This document shows positions 57,565-64,000 of a stretch of DNA of 64,000 nt, piece after piece. This DNA is from Temnopleurus reevesii (lineage: Eukaryota; Echinodermata; Echinoidea; Temnopleuroida; Temnopleuridae). The DNA is taken from positions 30,403 to 94,402 of the forward strand of contig BQKZ01000148.1 of NCBI GenBank assembly GCA_036244855.1, read 5' to 3'. The notes beneath the pieces are model-generated. The model was given only the letters and a program-made list of their open reading frames with translations, was not told the origin of the DNA and did no database searches. How positions within the stretch are numbered: the stretch's first letter is position 1; each line of letters begins with the position of its first letter. The position numbers and the translations under genes were made by a program.

Positions 57565-58820
57565 TTTAATGCTATAAACAGGTGACAGGGAGAGGCTAAT
57601 CTCATTTGGGAGAGGATGGGGGAATAGAGGCCCCCATTTTCTCAAATCCACTGCACAAAAAGCATGCCGTTTTTTACTTTTCCATTTAAATGCTCTCTTT
57701 CTTTTTTATTATTCTATTCAGTCATTTGAGATTACTATTTATAGGGTCGATTGATTAAATCATAGGAAAACTAAACTGTTCTACTAGAGAGAACTACATT
57801 CATATATACATACACATATACATATGTGTACATAATAACATATACAAAAGTTGCACATGACTGCAACTGCATTTAAATAAATCTTTACACTTTCCTGCTA
57901 CTATGAATTATTTTAGAATGACATTGAATTATCTCTCTTTTGGAGATAAAGTTTTGCCTAACCCTCAGATAATATGATAAAACATGTCTCCCCCTCCCCA
58001 CAATTTAAAGAATAACACACTGGTTACATTCATGCGTGCAAGGAAGACCCACAGGGACAAATAACACAGGCTTTTAGTGCAGCCATTGGAAAGACTCCCA
58101 TGCTCGGAACATTGGTATTCTAATAGAAGATTCTCCACACCATGTTAAAAACCACGGTCTAGGATGTTATCTGTCGAAGAAGGCACGAGGGAGTCTTTTT
58201 GCGGACATTGGTGAGTTTTGGAGAGTACTTCAGTGTAGACTAAACACACACAGATCATTTCATTAGGTCTCACACGCTGGCACTGCAAGCTCCTGTGACT
58301 TTTCAATTACTTACCACTGGCATGTGTTTTGTAGGATATATCGTGATATATATACTGTCAACTATTATTACATTTTTATGAGTCATGATTGATTTTTGCC
58401 TCAACCCTGTGAGCAGGTTGATAAAAACATGAAGAAAACATACTTTTGAACATAAAAATACCATGCAGTTAAATGAGAAATTGAATTTGGAGCCTAACCT
58501 GTGAAGAAATTTTGATAATCACTTGAGAAATACATACAGTTAGATAATTCATATCTTCAGAAGTGGACACATAATTATGTGTCACTCTAACTCAACATAT
58601 ATCCTGACTACTCAGTATTCTAAAATTGACCTAAGATTAAATAAGGTGACCTGACAGAATGCAGGTAAAAGCACTTTTAGATGGACCATGTATCAAACCT
58701 CATTCAGATATACAGCATTAAACCACTGTAACAGAAACCAGTTGAACAGAAACTAGTTTAACGGCAGATCTGAATGGGACAAGCAGTCACAAAAAGGACT
58801 TCCAATCTAGTTTGGGAATA
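57565..58820. other. No recognisable feature
   Basis: AT-rich sequence with a short alternating purine/pyrimidine tract (ATACACATATACATATGTGT near 57809). No gene supported. Confidence 0.3.
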
Positions 58821-58826
58821 TACTTA

Positions 58827-59002
58827 GGGGGTGTTGCTCAGAATCAACTGCAAATCAACTGCAACTTTGGAAATTGTAATGTGCATTATTATTCGCGCGC
58901 GGTGTGCGTATTTACCAAGAAGCACATGAAACAATGATTTTGATTGGCGTATCCCGATCAACTGCAACTTGCGATCAATTGCAACCTTTGAGCAACACCC
59001 CC
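58827..59002. mobile_element. MITE-D, best-preserved copy
   Basis: TA-GGGGGTGTTGCTCAGAATC at the left and TTTGAGCAACACCCCC-TA at the right. Interior 'TTATTCGCGCGCGGTGTGCG' and 'CAACTGCAACTTGCGATCAA'. A TA target duplication fits both ends. Confidence 0.9.
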
Positions 59003-59603
59003 TAAGTGAGGTAGATTTTTGTAACCAGGAACCAGTTCAGCTTGTAGTTTGATCATGCTCGAGACTCGTAAAGCGGCCTTACGTTGTAAATTTCACCATT
59101 TATTTGTTAAGCACCTCACCGCTTCTGCTATGGCGTGCCCATGGTATGCAGAGACAATACAGGAACAAAGAAATATACACTTCAATATAGGTATGGGAAG
59201 TATTTGAACCCAGCTATTTGTCCACTGTTATAGCAACAGACCCACTTTGCGTAAAGTTGACTTGAATCCAGTTTGCGGGTCTCTTATCTGAATAGGGAAA
59301 CAACTGGCCTTCCGAAATGGCTTACAAAACTAGTTTAGTTGAACCCATTTTGAAAACTGGGTTTGACCGAGGTCTAAGATCATTGAACAAGATCCATGAA
59401 AGTTTGCTGACTGTATTAAAGATATATGTCATGACTCACGTGTCAAGTGTTAAAATAAAATCCTTCTATTTCGTCAAGTCATGAATAGTACATGCTCATG
59501 CTTCATGAGTAATGTTAGCCCTTACTGCTTCCGTTTGAACAAGTAGATGCACATTTAAAGATCTGAACAAGTTTGGTAAAAAGGGAAATCATTTAACCTT
59601 ATG

Positions 59604-59765
59604 GGCCCATATTTAGATGCAGTTTAACTTAACAGTGCAGTTTAACTTAACACAATGCTGAGCCATTGTTATCTAGACCCATGGTATTCAAAACTTAAAC
59701 CAATGGGCTGAAAGACAATGACTTAGACCAGAGTTAATTGAAACCTCGCTATCGGAATATGGGCC
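59604..59765. mobile_element. Putative MITE (GGCCCATATT ends)
   Basis: GGCCCATATTTAGATGC at the left and CTATCGGAATATGGGCC at the right form ~17-bp imperfect inverted ends. Inside, 'GCAGTTTAACTTAACA' is doubled. 162 bp, non-coding. Confidence 0.68.
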
Positions 59766-59834
59766 ATTGAATGCAATTGTGCTTCAATGTAGTATTTGTC
59801 ATACGATTTAACATGCCATGGATTTGATTAAACA

Positions 59835-60113
59835 TTGCGCCGTGATTCTCGCATTTCAACTAAAGGGTCGTAGGTTCGAATCCTACCCATGGCGTCAATT
59901 TCCTTCAGCAAGAAATTCATCCACATTGTGCTTCACTCAACCCAGGTGAGGTGAATGGGTACCTGGCAGGAATATTTATTCTTTGAAATGTCAAGTGCGC
60001 CGTGAATGGCTGCCGGGCTAAAGCCAGGGTAATAATAATGTAAAGCGCCTTGAGCACTCAGCAAAGTGGATACGTGCGCTATATAAATTGCATCTATTAT
60101 TATTATTATTATA
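59835..60113 (+). mobile_element. SINE-1 with head deletion
   Basis: 'GCCGTGATTCTCGCATTTCA' lacks the TGTAGTGGTT A-box part seen in other copies but keeps B-box GGTTCGAATCC. The body and tail are complete: 'CAAGAAATTCATCCACATTG', 'GGTACCTGGCAGGAATATTT', 'AAGCGCCTTGAGCACTCAGC', 'GCGCTATATAAATTGCATC' and (TAT)n. Confidence 0.9.
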
Positions 60114-61480
60114 TCAGTTTAAATAGAGCCACCTTGTGTGAAGTGGACTTGCAACCCAGTTCGCGGGTTTCTAATATGAACTGGGACACAACTGAAGGCC
60201 TGGATTGGCTTTTGGAACTCGTCAGGTTGAAGCCACTTTGAAAATTAGCTTTGAACGCGGTCTTAGATCATTGAACAAGATCCATGGAAGTTTGCTGACT
60301 TTAAGATATATGTCATGACTCACGTGTCAAGTGTTAAAATAAAACCCTTGTATGTCGTCAATTCATGAATAGAACATGCTCACAATTATTAGTAATGTTA
60401 GCCCTTATGAAAGGCCTCGATCTCTCTTGCCCTTGATTGAATATTCATTGTAATGAGTGAATGGTTAGGTCATGACTTGCATTGATATTCGGGATATTTT
60501 GCAATTCCAAGAACCGCGTTGCTCTGAATAGATAGATGAGCTTTTTGAAATTGTAAAGTTCACAGAAACAAGGGAAGTTGTTTAACCGTAATTCTACTGG
60601 GAGGAATCTGCGTAACCGCATACCCACAAATTTTGTCTCAATGGTTGCAAGAGATCTGTAAGAAAAAAGTCACAATTTAGCAAAGCACAAAATTTATTTT
60701 TGGTGGCATGGTGCGGCAAAACATCGAAGGGGGGGAGGTTATGATATGGTTAAACTTGTTGAATACAATTTGCTTCAGTTTAGTGTTCTCATAGGCTTTT
60801 AAATTTTGTTGAGCCATGGATGTGCCTTTTTGATAATTTATGAACAAGAAAAACTTGATATCACTTGATATCAGCTTGAAATAAAATTATTTTATTCCAT
60901 CAAGTCATGAATAGTGCATAGTTATGATTATGAGTAATGTTAGTTTTTACAAAAGGCCTCATTCTATCTTGCCCTTGATTGAATATTCATTGTAATGAAT
61001 GAATACCGAGGACATGAATTGTGATAATATATGATTATGACGCGACCTGAAGCACTGCCTTCCTTTGAACTGATTGATGAGAGTTTTTTTAAATGTATAA
61101 AGTTCATAGAAGGGAAGTTGTTGAGAATTATCATTAAATACAATTAACTTGAGTGTAATTGATTTATGGAACTAACTTCTTGATAATATATCAAAAAATG
61201 ATATCTCAATATCTGTTGAAATAATATTGGTCTCTTCTTCTGTTGAGTTATCAATATTACATGCCCTTGATAAGGAGTAATGTTGGCCCTTACAAAAGAA
61301 ATCAATCTATCTTGCCTTGAATATTCATTTGTAATGAACGAATACAATAAGGACATGACTTGCGTTAATACATGATTATGACGTGACCTGAAGTACTGCC
61401 TTCCTTTGAACAGATTGATGAGGGTTTTTTTCATGTATGAAGTTCATCGAAGGGAGGTTGTTGAAACTTATTGAATGTAA

Positions 61481-61702
61481 TAGGCGGGTTTACTAATAGA
61501 TGCAAATTTTATGCATACCTCCAACACAAAGGTTGTTCTTGATAACCAGAAAGCTTGCCCGAGGCTTGCCCGACATAGTAACAAGTAATGTATGCAAACT
61601 GGATTCAAATTATTGTAGTCTTATTGTTATCAACCGGTCTATGGAATACCATATAACTACGTTAAACGCACATAAATTTGAATATATAAGTAAACCCGCC
61701 TA
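61481..61702. mobile_element. MITE-C, full-length copy inside the satellite
   Basis: TA-GGCGGGTTTACTAATAGAT at the left and ATATAAGTAAACCCGCC-TA at the right. 222 bp, with 'AGGTTGTTCTTGATAACC' and 'GTCTTATTGTTATCAACCGG' inside. Flanking monomer sequence continues directly on both sides. Confidence 0.92.
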
Positions 61703-63162
61703 TTACCTTGAGAATAGTGTTTTTATTGATCTCCCTTCTTGATAATTATATATTTTTAAAATGACATCTTAATATTTGTTGGAATAAAATGGTCTCTTCT
61801 GTTGAGTTATCAATATTACATGCCCTTGATAAGGAGTAATGTTGGCCCTTACAAAAGAAATCAATCTATCTTGCCTTGAATATTCATGTGTAATTAATGA
61901 ATACAATAAGGACATGACTTGCGTTAATACATGATTATGACGTGACCTGAAGAACTGCCTTCCTTTGAACAGATTGATGAGGTTTTTTTTAAATGTATAA
62001 AGTTCATCGAATGGAGGTTGTTTGAACTTATTGAGAAAAGTGTAATGTTTTTATGGATCCAACTACTTGATAGTTTATTTTAAAAATGATATCCTAACCT
62101 CTGTTGAAATAAAATTGCTCTGTTCTGTCAAATCATTAATATTACATGCTTATAATGAATAATGTTGGTCCTTACTAAAGACCTCGCCCTATCTTGCCCT
62201 TGATGAAATATTCATTGTAATGAATCAGTATTGAGGACATGACTTGGGTTGATATATGATTATTGAGCAACCTGAAGCACTGCCTTCCGTTGAACAGATT
62301 GGTAAGAGTTTTTTTTTAATGTATAAAGTTCATCGAAGGGAAGTTTTTGAAACTTATTGAATATAATTTACTTGAGTATAGTATTTTTATGGATCTAACT
62401 CTTTGGCAATATTTCTACAAAAAATATCTTAATATCTGTTGAAATACATTTTGCTATCTTGTGTCGAGTAATCAATATTAGTTATTACATGCTCATAATA
62501 ATGAGTGATATTGGTCCTAACCAAAGTCCTCACTCTATCTTGCCCTTGATCAAATAGTCACTATAATGAATGAATACAATAAAAACATGACTTGCGTTAA
62601 TATATGATTATGGCGCAACCTGAAGCACTGCCTTCCTTTAAACAGATTGATGAGAGGTTTTTTTTAATGTATAAAGTTCATCGAAGGGAAGCCGTTAGAA
62701 CTTATTGAATGCAATTAACTTGAGTGTAATTGTTTTTTGGAACTAACTTCTTGATAATATATTTAAAAAAAATGATATCTCAATATCTGTTTAAATAATA
62801 TTGGTCTCTTCTTCTGTTGAGTTATCAATATTACATGCCCTTGATGTTGGCCCTTACAAAAGAACTCAATCTATCCTGTCATTGATTAACTATTCATTGT
62901 AATGAATCAGTATTGAGGACATGACTTGCGTTAATATATGATTATGACGCAACCTGAAGTACTGCCTTCCTTTGAACATATTTTGATGCGAGTTATTTTT
63001 TTTAATGTATAAAGTTCAGAGAAGGGAAGTTGTTGAAACTTATGGAGTACAATTAACATCAGTGTATTATGTTTTTATAGATCTAACTTCGAGGCAATAT
63101 ATCAATAAGAAATGTTTTAACAGCTGTACTGTTGAAATAAAATTACTCTCTTCTATCAAGTT

Positions 63163-63463
63163 ATAATAATAATAATAACAATGGTGGCTACTGATACAAC
63201 GCACAGGTCCACCTTATTCGGTGCTCATGGCGCTGAAAGCTTTACACTCACTATTACCCAGCTCTAGCTGGCAACCATTTTATACAGCGCTCCGCATTAC
63301 AAGGAATTTATTCCTGCCGTCCCCATTTACCTCACTTGAGTTGAGTGCAGCACTATGTGGATACATTTCTTGGTGAAGGAAGTAAACGCCATCAGTGGGA
63401 TTCAAACCTGAGACCTTCTGGTTGAAAGGCAAGAGTCAGAACCACTACACCACGGCACTTCCA
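63163..63463 (-). mobile_element. SINE-1, full-length copy inside the satellite
   Basis: On the minus strand, the head GGAAGTGCCGTGGTGTAGTG then GTTCTGACTCTTGCC, and B-box-like GGTTTGAATCC. The body 'CAAGAAATGTATCCACATAG' runs to 'GCGTTGTATCAGTAGCCAC' with a (TTA)n tail. 'TATCAAGTTAT' on the left and 'TGTTATCAATA' on the right are the interrupted satellite phrase GTTATCAATATTACATGCTC. Confidence 0.92.
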
Positions 63464-64000
63464 CGCTGTTATCAATATAACATGCTCGTGATATTGAGGA
63501 ATGTTGGCCCTAACAAAAGAACTCATCTATATTGCCCTTAAATATTCATTGTAATGAATGAATACAAAAAGGACTTTCATTGCGGTAAATATGATTATTG
63601 CGCGACCTGAAGTACTGCCTTCCTTTGAACTGATTTGCGAGAGTTTTTTTTTAATGTATAAAGTTCATAGAAGGGTAGTTGTTGAAACTTATTGAGAAAA
63701 GTGTAATATTTTTATGGATCCAACTATTTGATAATTTATTAAAAAAAATGATATCATAACATCTGTTGAAATAAAATTGCTCTGTGCTGTCAAATCATTA
63801 ATATTACATGCTCATAATGAATAATGTTGGTCCTTACTAAAGACCTCACCCTATCTTGCCCTTGATGAAATATTCATTGTAATGAATCAGTATTGAGGAC
63901 ATGACTTGGGTTAATATATGATTATTGCGCAACCTGAAGCACTGCCTTCCGTTGAACAGATTGGTGAGAGGTTTTTTTTAAATGTATAAAGTTCATAGAA

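Larger units (their letters stand above)
59215..60415. repeat. ~300-bp block duplicated at 59230-59530 and 60120-60415
   Basis: 'GACTTGAATCCAGTTTGCGG', 'CATTGAACAAGATCCATG', 'AAAGTTTGCTGACT', 'GATATATGTCATGACTCACG' and 'TGTCAAGTGTTAAAATAAAA' occur in the same order in both blocks. The last part resembles the adjoining ~338-bp satellite, so this may be its diverged edge. Confidence 0.8.
60430..64000. repeat. ~338-bp satellite, about 9 copies, running off the window
   Basis: 'CTGAAGCACTGCCTTCC' or variants lie near 61052, 61393, 61952, 62277, 62625, 62959, 63612 and 63939, with a diverged first copy near 60470. After subtracting a MITE (222 bp) and a SINE (301 bp), spacing is 325-352 bp. Monomers contain 'TATTCATTGTAATGAATGAA', 'GACATGACTTGCGTTAATAT', 'AATGTATAAAGTTCATCGAA', 'ATATCTGTTGAAATAAAAT' and 'AGTAATGTTGGCCCTTACA'. 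Confidence 0.93.

Noticed and set aside
61500..61742. 80-codon + frame, and matching frames at 30599-30791
   Set aside because: They are the same MITE-C sequence read in two copies; non-coding element with inverted ends.

Overview
This is a 64-kb piece of a low-GC, repeat-dense animal genome. Spliceosomal intron borders, tRNA-derived SINEs, many short inverted-repeat elements (MITEs) and tandem satellites rule out a prokaryote. The main SINE, a tRNA head with a body of the type 'CCTGCCAGGTACCCATTCACC' and an (ATT)n tail, matches my memory of marine deuterostome genomes, especially sea urchins. Echinoderm, probably an echinoid, is my best guess but is inferred.

Only one protein-coding exon of a host gene can be supported: 28145-28268 on the + strand. 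It encodes 41 residues matching the end of the N-terminal C2A domain of UNC13/Munc13, the presynaptic vesicle-priming factor. It has a good acceptor (TTTATCTTTCCAG) and donor (GTAAGT). I found no neighbouring exon, so nearly all of the window is probably intron of an UNC13 gene, with about 28 kb before and 36 kb after the exon. The only other protein-coding relic I recognise is a 5'-truncated, frameshifted Penelope-like retroelement on the minus strand (24190-24987), with a GIY-YIG endonuclease domain and a hammerhead-ribozyme-like 3' motif.

Layout: 0.1-9.5 kb holds MITEs, a 163-bp satellite rich in ATGGCGGCCAT, a GA tract, foldback elements and two short satellites. 10.4-14.4 kb is a ~250-bp satellite acting as a landing zone for SINEs and MITEs, followed by a 250-bp palindrome. 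15-25 kb holds SINE and MITE copies, 122-bp, ~190-bp and ~275-bp repeats and the Penelope relic. 25-32 kb holds local duplications, the UNC13 exon, a 471-bp duplication and three abutting MITEs. 32283-33212 is a 930-bp assembly gap in a GGAT tract. 34-39 kb holds a SINE, a ~190-bp repeat split by a TTAA element, and a 336-bp satellite with internal inverted arms. 39-49 kb holds MITEs, a CT tract and a suspicious 258-bp exact duplication at a single N. 49.8-51.8 kb holds two adjacent satellites with internal microsatellites. 52-59 kb holds MITEs and SINEs. 59.2-64 kb is a ~338-bp satellite, apparently with a four-monomer higher-order period, that runs off the right edge.

The theme is recurrent tandem amplification of short intronic sequences, later dated by TA- and TTAA-targeting MITEs and SINEs that landed in them. 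At least two satellites carry internal inverted arms, and one resembles dispersed foldback elements elsewhere in the window. Family names such as MITE-A are local labels.
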